Positions 1 to 8,779 of a stretch of 64,000 bases of DNA are shown piece by piece. Location: the NCBI RefSeq assembly GCF_030269645.1, contig NZ_BSTR01000045.1, forward strand, positions 1 to 64,000, read 5' to 3'. The stretch's first letter is position 1. The number at the start of each line of letters is the position of its first letter. Below the pieces are notes generated by a model. It was not told the DNA's origin and ran no database searches. It worked only from the letters and a program-made list of their open reading frames with translations. The DNA is from Actinokineospora sp. NBRC 105648. Its GTDB lineage: Bacteria > Actinomycetota > Actinomycetes > Mycobacteriales > Pseudonocardiaceae. Position numbers and translations under genes: made by a program.

Positions 1-129
1 TGTGGGGCCCCTAGAGCACCGCGGTGGAGAGCAAAGGGCAGGGTAAGGGCATCCCCACCCACGGCAAGTTTAGCGGCACTCTCCCCCCACACGAAGCGAG
101 TCCACTAGATCGAGCATCCGTAGCGGGCG

Positions 130-322
130 TTGCGTTCCAGCGTGGTCGGCCTATCCGCTGCGGTACCAGCGTGGGACGGGAACCTGTTGCTTCCTAGCGG
201 GGCTGGGATCTTGTTGCGTTCCAGCGGGTCGGGATTCTCTTGTGTACCACCAGGGTCGGGCTCACCGTTGCGGTCTGGTGGGGGACGGCAACCTGTTTCG
301 TTCCAGCGCGGTCGGCCTATCG
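130..322. repeat. Degenerate 27-29 bp tandem repeat, about seven units
   Basis: Seven imperfect units follow each other downstream of the helicase gene. Most start TTGCGTTCCAGCG or a variant and continue with a GGTCGGG-like stretch and CCT. The best units begin near 130, 159, 213 and 295. Unit length drifts between about 25 and 29 bp. No reading frame looks coding here. It is not a CRISPR array, because there are no distinct spacers and the repeats are inexact. Its role is unknown. Confidence 0.6.
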
Positions 323-373
323 GCCAGGGGAGACAGATGAACGATGAACGCATCACTTACCTGGTGACCGGAG

Positions 374-3328
374 TCAGCCGGAGGTGTGTTCCGACGGCTC
401 GAACAGCGAGCGCAGGTCCTCGGCGGTCAGCGTCGTGTCGAAGTAGTCGCCGTCGTCCATGACGTTGGCGAACAGTTCGGCCTTCTTCGCCTTGAGTGCC
501 ATCACCTTCTCCTCGATGGTGTCCTTGGCCACCAACCGGTACACCATGACCGTGCGGGTCTGGCCGATGCGGTGTGTCCGGTCGACGGCCTGCGCCTCGG
601 TTGCCGGGTTCCACCACGGGTCGAGCAGGAAGCAGTAGTCCGCCTCCTGCAGGTTGAGGCCGAAACCGCCCGCTTTCAGGCTGATCAGGAATACCGGTGC
701 GGTGCCCTCCTTGAACGTCGCGAGCACCTGCTTGCGGTTCCTGGTCTTGCCGTCGAGGTAGCAGTACGCCAGACCCTCTTCGTTCAGCCGCTCTCGCACC
801 TTGGCCAAGAATCCGGTGAACTGGCTGAAGACCAGCGCCCGGTGTCCGCCCCCGGCCACGTCCGCCAGCTGCTCGACCAGGGCGTCGACCTTGACCGACG
901 GGACGTGGTCGTACTGGTCGTCGACCAGTCCCGCGTGCAGGCTCAGCTGCCGCAGCAGGGTCAGCGAGGTCAGGATGGTGAACCGGTGCTTGTCCACGTT
1001 CCCCAGCAGCCCCAACACCTTCTGCCGTTCGCGCTGCAGGTGGGTCTGGTAGATCTTGCGGTGCCTGGGGTGCAGCTCGACCTCCACCACCTGCTCCTGC
1101 TTCGGCGGCAGGTCGACCGCGACCTGTTCCTTGGTGCGCCGGGTGATCAGCGGGCGGACGCGTCGGCGGAGCCGGGCCAGCAGCTCCGCGTCGCCCGTCT
1201 TCTCGATCGGGCGGGCGTAGTAGTCCTGGAACCGGGTTGGGCTGGGGAACAGCCCGGGCGCGGTGATCGACAGCAGCGACCACAGCTCCATCAGGTTGTT
1301 CTCCATGGGCGTGCCGGTGATCGCGAGCTTGAACGGTGCGCTGAGCTCGCGCGCGCACCGGTGCACCTTGGCCTGGTGGTTCTTGACGAACTGTGCCTCG
1401 TCGAGGACCAGCGCCGACCAGTCGTGCTGGGCGTGGGCGTCGAAGTCGAGCCGGAACAGGGTGTACGAGGTAATGACGACGTCCGCGCCCGCCGCGGCCT
1501 CGTCGAGGGACTGGCCCCGGCGGCGCAGCGTGTCGGTGATGGTGGCGACCGCCAGCCCCGGCGCGAACCGGGCCGCCTCGGCCGCCCAGTTGGCCACCAC
1601 GCTGGTCGGTGCGACGATCAGGAACGGCGCGGCACCGGGGGCGCCCGCGCGGGCGTGGCAGATCAGCGCCAGGGTTTGCAGGGTCTTGCCCAGGCCCATG
1701 TCATCGGCCAGGATCCCGCCGAGTCCGTTGTCCCACAGGAAGGCCAGCCAGCTGAACCCCGACAGCTGGTACGGCCGCAGGCGCGCTCGCAGGCCCGCGG
1801 GCAGCGGCGGCGCGGCCACGGAGTCGAGGGACAACAGGCCCTGGGTCTGGCGTTGCCACTCCTCGGCCTGCTGGTCGACCACACCCAGCGCGCTCAGCTC
1901 GTCCCAGAACCCCGCCTGGAAGCGGCTGATCCGCAGCCCGCCCCGCGGCGAGTCCCGCATCGCCCGCGCCTCTTCGATCAGCTCGCGCAGGGTGTGCAGT
2001 TCTGGCTTGTCCAGGGCGAAGTAGGTGCCGTCGGGGAGCAGCAGGTGCGACTCCTCGCGGCTCAGCGCGGCGAACACGTCGACGAACGGGACCGGGCGGC
2101 CCGCGACGGTGATGGTGATCCCGAGGTCGAACCAGTCGGTCTCACCGGCGATCGCGGCGGTCGAGACCCCGATGCGCACCGCGTCGCTCGCCTCGCGGTA
2201 GTCGGCGGGCTCGCCTCGGACCTCGACGTCGACCTCGGTCTGGTCGGCCAGCAGCGGCAGCACCTCGGTGGTGAAGCGCATCGTGTCCAGGCCGCTGAAC
2301 GCGAGGTGGTCGGTGTCGGTCAGCCCGAACCGGTCGAACGGGAAGGACAGCCCGGTGAGCACGGAGCGCTCCGCGGCCTCGTCCCGGTAGCCGTCGTCGT
2401 CGCCGGGGGCCAGCGGCACCCGCAGCTCGGTGTCGCCGACCTCGTAGGCCCACTCCCAGGTCAGGTCGAGGGCGTGGTCGTCGCCGTAGTCGGCCCGCAG
2501 GACCAGGGAGGGCGCGGACACCTCGGGCAGGTCGACCGACCCGTCCGACGAGTGCACCGCGGCGGCCCTGCGCAGCCGGGGAACGTACTGCTGGCGAAAC
2601 CGCGTCGCCTCGGCGGCTGGGACGGCGAGTTGGCGGTTCTCCTGGGTGAGCTGCTGCAGGCCCGCGGGCACCGGCTTGGTGAGCCGGGCGAGCCGCAGCC
2701 GCCAGTCGTTGTGGTCGTCGTGCGCCAGCAGGTCGGCCCGGTCGAGGTAGACCACCCCGTGCCCGCTCGACCCGATGAACCGGATCGTCGCCACGTCCAC
2801 CGCGGGGTCGGCGACCTGGACCACCGGGCTGACCGCGAGCGCGCCGCGCCTGTCGGCGCGGACGTCCAGCGAGAACTCGGCGGTGTCGTACCGGTCCAGC
2901 GGCCCCAGCCGGGAGTTGCCGTGGACGAGCCGCAACCCGATCTCCTCGGCCTCGTCCAACAGCGGCCACAACCTGCTCGACTCGAACTCGGCCAGATCGA
3001 TCGTCTTCACGACCCCGTACGCGTATCGCGCCGTGTGCGCCTGGTAGAGCGCATAGAACTCCCGCAACAAGTGGATGTGCGCGGTGGGGTGTTCACCCCG
3101 GTAGATCAAGGAGTCCAGATCGCTCCAGAGCAGTCGACCGCCGACCCACCCGGTTTTGCCGGGCCGCACCACGCGGAGCAGTGGCCGGACCTGGTCCGCG
3201 CCCCCGGCCAGCGTCAACTCCACCGCCAACGGCGTCGGCCCCGACCAGTCCGCCTCGTTGGACGACCGCGGCGCCAACACCGCCCCCAGCGACTCCTCCC
3301 AGCTGGACGGCCGCGCGCGCCGACTCAT
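374..3328 (-). CDS. SNF2-family DEAD/DEAH-like helicase
   Basis: A 984-residue SNF2/Swi2 ATPase that probably remodels or translocates on DNA in the cytoplasm. The N-terminal ~500 residues form the bacterial SNF2-associated region. The helicase core then shows Walker A (DDMGLGKT, near residue 540), the DEAQ box (VLDEAQ, near 643) and ITGTPMENN. The C-terminal helicase lobe has SLKAGGFGLNL and the family hallmark DRTHRIGQ (near 921). Length is normal for actinobacterial members. The start at 3328 is chosen because MSRRARP follows a GAGAGGGG-type ribosome site; an in-frame start 31 codons upstream lacks support. The family is clear, but the physiological role is not known. Confidence 0.93.
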   Translation of the reverse strand: MSRRARPSSWEESLGAVLAPRSSNEADWSGPTPLAVELTLAGGADQVRPLLRVVRPGKTGWVGGRLLWSDLDSLIYRGEHPTAHIHLLREFYALYQAHTARYAYGVVKTIDLAEFESSRLWPLLDEAEEIGLRLVHGNSRLGPLDRYDTAEFSLDVRADRRGALAVSPVVQVADPAVDVATIRFIGSSGHGVVYLDRADLLAHDDHNDWRLRLARLTKPVPAGLQQLTQENRQLAVPAAEATRFRQQYVPRLRRAAAVHSSDGSVDLPEVSAPSLVLRADYGDDHALDLTWEWAYEVGDTELRVPLAPGDDDGYRDEAAERSVLTGLSFPFDRFGLTDTDHLAFSGLDTMRFTTEVLPLLADQTEVDVEVRGEPADYREASDAVRIGVSTAAIAGETDWFDLGITITVAGRPVPFVDVFAALSREESHLLLPDGTYFALDKPELHTLRELIEEARAMRDSPRGGLRISRFQAGFWDELSALGVVDQQAEEWQRQTQGLLSLDSVAAPPLPAGLRARLRPYQLSGFSWLAFLWDNGLGGILADDMGLGKTLQTLALICHARAGAPGAAPFLIVAPTSVVANWAAEAARFAPGLAVATITDTLRRRGQSLDEAAAGADVVITSYTLFRLDFDAHAQHDWSALVLDEAQFVKNHQAKVHRCARELSAPFKLAITGTPMENNLMELWSLLSITAPGLFPSPTRFQDYYARPIEKTGDAELLARLRRRVRPLITRRTKEQVAVDLPPKQEQVVEVELHPRHRKIYQTHLQRERQKVLGLLGNVDKHRFTILTSLTLLRQLSLHAGLVDDQYDHVPSVKVDALVEQLADVAGGGHRALVFSQFTGFLAKVRERLNEEGLAYCYLDGKTRNRKQVLATFKEGTAPVFLISLKAGGFGLNLQEADYCFLLDPWWNPATEAQAVDRTHRIGQTRTVMVYRLVAKDTIEEKVMALKAKKAELFANVMDDGDYFDTTLTAEDLRSLFEPSEHTSG

Positions 3329-3529
3329 CTCCCGGCCCCTCTCGTCTCGGCGCCCCTGGTGCCGGTCATGCGCCAGTCGCGTCTGAGCGCCCACTAAACC
3401 AGGCGAGCCCGACAGCACCAATGGCCCGGTCCCCGACCACCAGGTCGGGCACCGGCTCGGTGGCGCATGCTAGGTCACTCGGCCTTTCCGCACCGTTCCG
3501 CGGTCCGGCTCGAAAGGTGGGTCGGCACT

Positions 3530-3860
3530 GGGGATCGGCCGCGCGAATATCCGCGCGTTCGGCGATCCGGCGCCGGGTCGGTGATCTTGTTCGGGGTGGT
3601 GTTGCCGACCACGGTGGCCTGCGACGCCGCCGGAGAGTCGCGGATGTGTGACGTCAGGCACAGCGCGGCGGCACCCGCCGCGTGCGGGCCGGCCATCGAG
3701 GTGCCGTCGCTCGTGGCGGAGTCGGTGTCCGAGCCGTTCCAGGACGACGTGATCTCGAAGCCGGGGTGTAGAGGTCCGTGCAGGTGCCGAAGTCGGAGAT
3801 CGTCGCCGGTGGGTCACCACCGCGGTGGCCACCACCTGCAATGTGCGGTCCAGTTCGCGA
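3530..3860 (-). pseudogene. Subtilisin-like (S8) serine protease C-terminal relic
   Basis: Read on the minus strand, the region encodes the C-terminal end of a secreted proteinase K-like peptidase: VVATAVVT, then PATISDFGTCTDLYTP, then FEITSSWNGSDT and the catalytic-serine motif GTSMAGPHAAGAAAL, then TTPNKITDP and GAGSPN. These pieces lie in different frames, so at least three frameshifts are needed. Only about 110 residues remain. The catalytic Asp and His regions and the signal peptide are absent, so it cannot make an active protease. Confidence 0.8.
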
Positions 3861-4001
3861 ATGGTCTGTCTACTGTGGATTGACGGCCATGACAATCTTG
3901 CGACTGGCGACGTGACAACGCGATGACAGGTGGTAACGACCGGTAGCGGCCAGGCGATCCACTCGGACGGACAGGGATCCGCAGAGAAGGGCTCCGACGG
4001 G

Positions 4002-4616
4002 GTGGACGCAGTGGCGTGGTGGCGTGGGCGCAAGCGCAAGTGGCTTTGGGTTGTGGGGGCGCTCCTGGTGGGGTTGTTCGTGGTCGCGGGGATCGCCGGT
4101 CGTCCGGATCCGGGTGTTCGGCAGGCGATCGCCGCGCCGCCCAGCACGGCGGTGTCCAGCGCACCGACCACCACGGCGGTGTCCAGCGCACCGACCACCA
4201 CGGCGGTGGTCGAGGTGCCTGCTGACCTGGTCGGCAAGAACGCGGAAGAAGCGCGAACCGCCCTGACGGGCCTCGGTTTCACCGTCGACTACCAGTCGGT
4301 CGATGGCCGCAACGTGATCGTCGCGAGCAACTGGACGGTGATCGCCGTCGAACGCGCGGTCGGGACCACGCGAATCGTGCTGCGAGTGGACAAGGCCCCG
4401 GCAGCCACTAAACCCAGTCCCACCACCGCATCGCCCGAACCCCCGCCGGTGGCGGGGCCACCGCGGGCTGAACCTGAGGTGACCAAACCCGCGGCCAACG
4501 TCTACTACAAGAACTGCGACGCGGCCCGAGCCGCCGGTGCCGCGCCACTGCACGTCGGTGAACCGGGTTACCGCCCCGATCTCGACCGCAACCACGACGG
4601 CCTGGCTTGCGAGTAG
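4002..4616 (+). CDS. Membrane-anchored PASTA and excalibur domain protein
   Basis: A 204-residue protein. A basic N-terminus (RGRKRKW) precedes one transmembrane segment (about residues 14-33), which places the rest outside the cell. A Thr/Ser/Pro linker contains the duplicated element SSAPTTTAV. One PASTA domain follows (VPADLVGKNAEEARTAL), then a second proline-rich linker, then a C-terminal excalibur calcium-binding domain (YKNCDAARAAGAAP through DLDRNHDGLACE). Such proteins bind cell-wall material. GTG 4002 is preferred because AGAAGG lies upstream. GTG 3930, 24 codons earlier, has no ribosome site but remains possible. Confidence 0.8.
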   Translation: MDAVAWWRGRKRKWLWVVGALLVGLFVVAGIAGRPDPGVRQAIAAPPSTAVSSAPTTTAVSSAPTTTAVVEVPADLVGKNAEEARTALTGLGFTVDYQSVDGRNVIVASNWTVIAVERAVGTTRIVLRVDKAPAATKPSPTTASPEPPPVAGPPRAEPEVTKPAANVYYKNCDAARAAGAAPLHVGEPGYRPDLDRNHDGLACE

Positions 4617-4899
4617 CCGATCCGGTCCCCGTCAGGCCGGTGGCCATGACGGGGGCCGAACGACTGACCGTGACACCCGGGAGCAGCGCTGGGGTGGATC
4701 GGGCACGGCGCGGGCCCGCAGGTCGGGCACCGCACCGACGTAGGAGTGGATGGTTTGGCCAGGACTATCCGGCGCCCGTTGGAGTTCGTCACCACGGGGT
4801 CTCCCTGACGGGACACCCGTGCCTGACTCGGAGCCGAGGATGGCCTTAGAGTCGCGAAGCACCCGCTGACTGTCCACATCGGCCTGTTTCACCGAGCGG
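4617..4899. other. Intergenic, nothing recognised
   Basis: The 283 bases between the PASTA gene and the converging TetR gene hold only short open frames without recognisable protein features. No hairpin stronger than a few base pairs was noticed. Confidence 0.4.
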
Positions 4900-5517
4900 T
4901 CACGGTGCTGCGGCTCGGATGCCGGAGAACAACTGGTCGAGTCGGTAGTCGATGATCGTGGTCGCCTGGTCGGTGTCGTAGGTGTCGACCAGGATGCCGG
5001 TGAGCAGGCCCGCGGTCATGGTCGCCAGGGTGTCGGCCTCCAGTCGGGCGTCGAGGTGCGCCGGGATCCGTTGCCGGGCTTGGGCTTGGCGGATCTGGTC
5101 GGTGAGCGCGTTGACCAGGTGGGGAAGGAGCGCCTCCTGATCCGGGTCTTGGCCGCCGCGGGTGACGTCCACCGCGAAGTACGCGATCTGGACCGCGCAC
5201 AGCATCCGGCCACGCTCGTCGGTCGGTAGCACGCCGAGTAGGTACGCGCGCAGGACGGCGCGTTCGTCCCCGGTCCGCAGCGCTTCGACGATGCCCGCCC
5301 CCGCGCGCTCACCGCCCAGTTCGGCGATCCGCTGCCAGGCGAACCGCAGCATCTCCTCCTTGGTCGGGAAGTAGTACTGGACCAGGTTCATCGAGATACC
5401 CGCCGCCGCGGCAACCGCACGCAACGTCACCGCCTGCAGGCCTTGCGCGGCGGCGATCCGGAAGAGCGCCTCCGCGATCTCCCGCCTCCGCTCCTGGTGG
5501 TCAACGCGTTTCGGCAC
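4900..5517 (-). CDS. TetR-family transcriptional regulator
   Basis: A 205-residue one-component repressor. The N-terminal helix-turn-helix is typical (REIAEALFRIAAAQGLQ, then AVAAAAGISMNLVQYYFPTK). The all-helical C-terminal ligand-binding domain resembles TetR_C proteins. GTG 5517 (VPKRVDHQERR) gives the normal family N-terminus. The gene is divergent from the alpha/beta hydrolase at 5608 with 90 bp between them. A near-perfect palindrome in that gap is the likely operator, so it probably represses the hydrolase and itself. Confidence 0.9.
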   Translation of the reverse strand: MPKRVDHQERRREIAEALFRIAAAQGLQAVTLRAVAAAAGISMNLVQYYFPTKEEMLRFAWQRIAELGGERAGAGIVEALRTGDERAVLRAYLLGVLPTDERGRMLCAVQIAYFAVDVTRGGQDPDQEALLPHLVNALTDQIRQAQARQRIPAHLDARLEADTLATMTAGLLTGILVDTYDTDQATTIIDYRLDQLFSGIRAAAP

Positions 5518-5567
5518 TCGATCACTGTGCCACACGGGACCGGGCTGTCCGTCGCGACCACGAAGTG

Positions 5568-5589
5568 TTATCGTGCAGTTGCACCATAA
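5568..5589. promoter_or_regulatory. Palindromic operator between TetR gene and hydrolase
   Basis: The 22-bp site has arms TTATSGTGCA and TGCACSATAA, pairing at nine of ten positions around a two-base centre. It ends 18 bp before the hydrolase start and 6 bp before its GGGGAGG ribosome site. A bound repressor would therefore block transcription. It is the only strong palindrome in the divergent gap. Confidence 0.7.
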
Positions 5590-5607
5590 AAACCTGGGGA
5601 GGTTCCG

Positions 5608-6450
5608 ATGCTCGGACATTTCGCCGACGATAAGGCGCGCGAGCGCTACTTCGCCGCCTACGCGGCCATCCTGCGGAAGTGGCCCGTCCCGGCCGTCGAA
5701 CTGGACGTCGACACGCGCTTCGGCCCGACCCGCGTGCGCCGGAGCGGCGCCGGGGCGGGCACGCCGATCGTGCTGCTGCCCGGCCACCTGGGCTCGTCGC
5801 TGTCCTGGTACCCCTACGTCGCAGACCTGGCCGAACACCACCCCGTGTACGCGGTCGACACGATCGGCGAACCGGGGCACTCCACCCAGACCCACCCGCT
5901 GGAGACCGACGACGACATGGCCGACTGGCTGGCCGACGTCCTCACCGGTCTCGGTCACGACAAGGTCCACCTGGTCGGCCTCTCCCGCGGTGGCTTCCTC
6001 GCGCTCACCCTCGCGACCCGGACCTCCGAGCGGCTCGCGAGCGTCATCGCCGTCGAGCCGGGGGGATTCGCGTGGATCGGCACCCGGTTCATCCTGTGGA
6101 GCTTCCTCGAGATCTTCCGCTGGCTACTGCCCTCGGCGGTCCTCCGGCGGATCACCTCGGGCGATCCGGACGTGCGCCACACCTTCCGCCCTTTGCTCTT
6201 CGCCGCGCTGAAGTACAAAGCGCACCTGCCGCCCCAGCACCTCTTCACCGACGACGAACTGCGCGCGATCAACGTCCCCACCCACCTCGTCCTCGCCGAA
6301 CGCAGCAACATCCACCGGTCCCATGAGGTGGTCGCCCGCCTCGCACCGCTCAACCAGCGCGTCCACGCCGAGGTCATCCCCAAGTCCAGCCACACGCTCA
6401 CCCTGGAGAAGCCGGACCTCGTCGTCGCCCGCATCCTCGCCCTGGTCTGA
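5608..6450 (+). CDS. Alpha/beta-fold hydrolase
   Basis: A 280-residue serine hydrolase of the alpha/beta fold, cytosolic with no signal peptide. The nucleophile elbow is GLSRG in VHLVGLSRGGFLAL (near residue 126). The oxyanion region is LLPGHLGSSLSWYP. The late SSHTLTLEKP supplies the catalytic histidine. The acid is probably the Asp/Glu near the beta-6/7 region (LVLAERS). A strong GGGGAGG ribosome site sits 6 bp before the ATG. Divergence from a TetR gene suggests induction by a substrate or xenobiotic. The substrate is unknown. Confidence 0.9.
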   Translation: MLGHFADDKARERYFAAYAAILRKWPVPAVELDVDTRFGPTRVRRSGAGAGTPIVLLPGHLGSSLSWYPYVADLAEHHPVYAVDTIGEPGHSTQTHPLETDDDMADWLADVLTGLGHDKVHLVGLSRGGFLALTLATRTSERLASVIAVEPGGFAWIGTRFILWSFLEIFRWLLPSAVLRRITSGDPDVRHTFRPLLFAALKYKAHLPPQHLFTDDELRAINVPTHLVLAERSNIHRSHEVVARLAPLNQRVHAEVIPKSSHTLTLEKPDLVVARILALV

Positions 6451-6586
6451 AGGGCCCGCGTGCTGCCGGGAGCAATCCGCCGGCGAGGCCCGCGTCGGTG
6501 ATCGTCCGCACTCGGGCAACGACCACGATCGGCTGTCGGTGGCCCTCGATAGTGTGATTTCAGCTCACGCAGAGAGGAATCAGCAC

Positions 6587-8011
6587 ATGTCCGCCACGAC
6601 GTATCTGGAGCTGTCCGAGACGGGGGGCGGCGCGCACAAGTTCTACGAGGTGCGCGTCGTGGACGCCGAGGTCACCATCACCTACGGGCGGATCGGGGAG
6701 CAGGGGCAGGTCAGGACCGCGTCCTTCAGCGACCACGGCAAGGCGCTCAAGGCGGCCGAGAAGAAGATCGGCGAGAAGGTGCGCAAGGGGTACGCGCCCG
6801 CGGTCAAGGGGGAGCGGGGGCGCAGGCCGGTGAGCAGGCGGGAGATCGTCAGCACCCGCTCGACCGCGCGCCAGGCCCCGGTGCTGTGGCGCTTCACCTC
6901 CGGCGCGCCCGCGTTCGGGATCTTCGTCGGCGAGGACCAGGCCTGGGTGGGCAACGAGAACGGCGACGTCTACACCCTGACCCACGACGGCCGCGTCACC
7001 GGCAGGTTCGGCCTCCCGGACGCGGTCAAGTGCATCGTCGCCGACGACTTCTGGATCTACGCCGGGTGCGACGACGGCAACGTCTACGACCTGGGCGGGA
7101 AGGTGCCCCGGGTGGCCTACGAGATCGCCGACAACGTCGACATCTACTGGCTCGACATCCACGACGGCGTGCTGGGCGTCTCCGATCGGCAGGGTGGCGT
7201 GACCGTCGTCGACCACGAGGACGAGTTCCAGTGGTCGCGGCCCAGCTCCGGCGACAGCGCGTGGATGGTGCGCAACGCCGCGGAAGGCGTGTACCACGGG
7301 CATTCCCGCGGCGTGGCCCACTACTCCGCGCGCGGCGAGCAGGTGTGGCACGCCGAGACCACCGGCGGTGTCCTCTTTGGATGGCAGGAGCGCACCGAGG
7401 TGTTCGCCGGTACCAGCCGCGGCTGGGTGCACCGCTTCGCCAAGGCCGACGGCCAGGTCACCGGCAACTACCGCTGCGACGCCGCCGTGTTCTCCTGCGC
7501 CACCTCACCCGACGGCGAGTTCGTCTTCGCGGGCGACAACCAGTCCTCTGTGTACTGCTTCGCCGCCGACGGCACCCGCCTGTGGAAACTCGGCACCGGC
7601 TGCGGTTCCGCCTACTCCATGCAGTACCGCGACGAACGCCTGTACCTGGTCACCACCGACGGCTCCCTGGCCTGCCTGGACGCCAGCCCGGCCGCCGTCC
7701 ACTCCGCAGAACAGGGCCAACTGCCCGAACGCCGCGACATCAAGGCGGGCAGCGTCCAACGGGTCGAGGCCACCGCCGAGGTCGAGGTCGTCACCCACGT
7801 GACCCCCGCCGACGGCGTCATCGTCGAATGCGTCCAGACCGGCGGCCGAGTCCGAGTCCACGTCCTCACCGACGGCTACAACCAGACCTGGGGCGTCCAG
7901 TTCCCGAAGAACATCCGGGTCCCCGGCGCCCGCTACGTCGTCTCCGAAGTCCTGACCTCAGCCAACGGCTCCTTCTACCGAGCCCGCGGCGAGATCAAGC
8001 GCATCAACTGA
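6587..8011 (+). CDS. WGR-domain protein with PQQ-like beta-propeller
   Basis: A 474-residue protein. The first ~80 residues are a WGR domain (YLELSETGGGAHKFYEV, then ITYGRIGEQGQV), a module that senses nucleic acid in PARPs and some bacterial proteins. The remaining ~380 residues form repeated beta-propeller blades (AWVGNENGDVYTL, VFAGTSRGWVHRF, VFAGDNQSSVYCF, LYLVTTDGSLACL). There is no signal peptide or membrane segment. The ATG at 6587 has AGAGGAA 8 bp upstream; a longer in-frame extension lacks support. A strong terminator follows, so it is probably monocistronic. Domain calls are secure but the function is unknown. Confidence 0.88.
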   Translation: MSATTYLELSETGGGAHKFYEVRVVDAEVTITYGRIGEQGQVRTASFSDHGKALKAAEKKIGEKVRKGYAPAVKGERGRRPVSRREIVSTRSTARQAPVLWRFTSGAPAFGIFVGEDQAWVGNENGDVYTLTHDGRVTGRFGLPDAVKCIVADDFWIYAGCDDGNVYDLGGKVPRVAYEIADNVDIYWLDIHDGVLGVSDRQGGVTVVDHEDEFQWSRPSSGDSAWMVRNAAEGVYHGHSRGVAHYSARGEQVWHAETTGGVLFGWQERTEVFAGTSRGWVHRFAKADGQVTGNYRCDAAVFSCATSPDGEFVFAGDNQSSVYCFAADGTRLWKLGTGCGSAYSMQYRDERLYLVTTDGSLACLDASPAAVHSAEQGQLPERRDIKAGSVQRVEATAEVEVVTHVTPADGVIVECVQTGGRVRVHVLTDGYNQTWGVQFPKNIRVPGARYVVSEVLTSANGSFYRARGEIKRIN

Positions 8012-8018
8012 CCTCCGC

Positions 8019-8045
8019 CCGGGCCTGGGCACACCCCAGGCCCGG
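8019..8045 (+). terminator. Rho-independent-type hairpin after the WGR gene
   Basis: An 11-bp perfect stem (CCGGGCCTGGG with its complement) and 5-nt loop lie 8 bp after the stop codon. There is no T-tract, as is common in high-GC actinomycetes. Confidence 0.7.
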
Positions 8046-8120
8046 CGGCGCGGTGCGGCGAGTACGACGGGAGTTCCAAGTGGGCAGGTCCCGATCAGGT
8101 GCCTGTCGTCACACAATATA

Positions 8121-8147
8121 ACTAAGCTAGTTAGTGACTTAGCTAGT
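8121..8147. promoter_or_regulatory. Direct-repeat operator upstream of marR-like gene
   Basis: Two copies, ACTAAGCTAGT (8121-8131) and ACTTAGCTAGT (8137-8147), have a 16-bp centre-to-centre spacing. Each half is partly palindromic around AGCT. The stretch is strikingly AT-rich against its surroundings and overlaps the likely promoter of the gene starting at 8160. It is a good candidate for MarR autoregulation. Confidence 0.55.
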
Positions 8148-8159
8148 AGTCTTCCCGGT

Positions 8160-8693
8160 ATGACTTCTCCCCGTGATGCCCAGCGTGTAGGCACTGACCC
8201 CACCGAGGGGGCGGATGGTGTCGCGGGCAAGTGGCAGGTCGGGTCCCCGGGGGTGGGCAACCCGCTGATGGAGCGCCTGCAAGAGGTGGGCGCGTTGACG
8301 CGGGTGATCGAGAAGCGGCTGAGTGGCGTTCTGGGTGTCAACGGCACGGGTTTGTCGGCGATGGAGCACCTCGCCAGTGAGGGTCCGCTGACCGCGAAGG
8401 ATCTTGCTGACAGGTTGCGGGTCTCGACCGCGGCGAGCACGCACATCGTGGACCGGCTGGAGAAGGCCGGGCACATCGTCCGCCGTCCGCATGCCACCGA
8501 TCGCCGCAAGGTGCTGGTCGAGCCGGTCCCGGAGTCGATGACGCGGCTCTTCGAGCACATCGACCCACTGCTGCACGGCGTGGCGAGCCTGGTCGCGGCG
8601 CTGAGCCCCGGCGACCGGGACGCGGTGGAGAACTTCTTGACCGAGGTCGTGCGGATCTACGCCGACACCGCAGACTCCCTGCCCCGGGACTGA
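8160..8693 (+). CDS. MarR-family transcriptional regulator
   Basis: A 177-residue winged-helix regulator. The central wHTH reads LSAMEHLASEGPLTAKDLADRLRVSTAASTHIVDRLEKAGHIVRRPHATDRRKVLVEPV, which is here split only for description: recognition helix STAASTHIVDRLE and wing DRRKVLV. The first ~35 residues are low-complexity, and no ribosome site precedes the ATG, so translation may be leaderless or start further in. It lies 86 bp upstream of an MFS exporter on the same strand and probably controls the exporter and the monooxygenase beyond. Confidence 0.87.
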   Translation: MTSPRDAQRVGTDPTEGADGVAGKWQVGSPGVGNPLMERLQEVGALTRVIEKRLSGVLGVNGTGLSAMEHLASEGPLTAKDLADRLRVSTAASTHIVDRLEKAGHIVRRPHATDRRKVLVEPVPESMTRLFEHIDPLLHGVASLVAALSPGDRDAVENFLTEVVRIYADTADSLPRD

Positions 8694-8779
8694 CCTCTCG
8701 TCCCACCGGTTCTGCCCGCGCGACCCGGCATCGACGCCGCCCGAGCGGCGCGCTGATCAATCCAGTTCGGAGAGAAGAC

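Noticed and set aside
130-322. CRISPR array
   Set aside because: Units are imperfect, vary in length and follow each other without spacers; no cas genes in the window.
386-3397. A 1,003-codon plus-strand open frame opposite the helicase gene
   Set aside because: It is antisense to a clearly conserved SNF2 protein; its composition (Arg, Gln, Val-rich, no domains) is the usual shadow of high-GC coding DNA.
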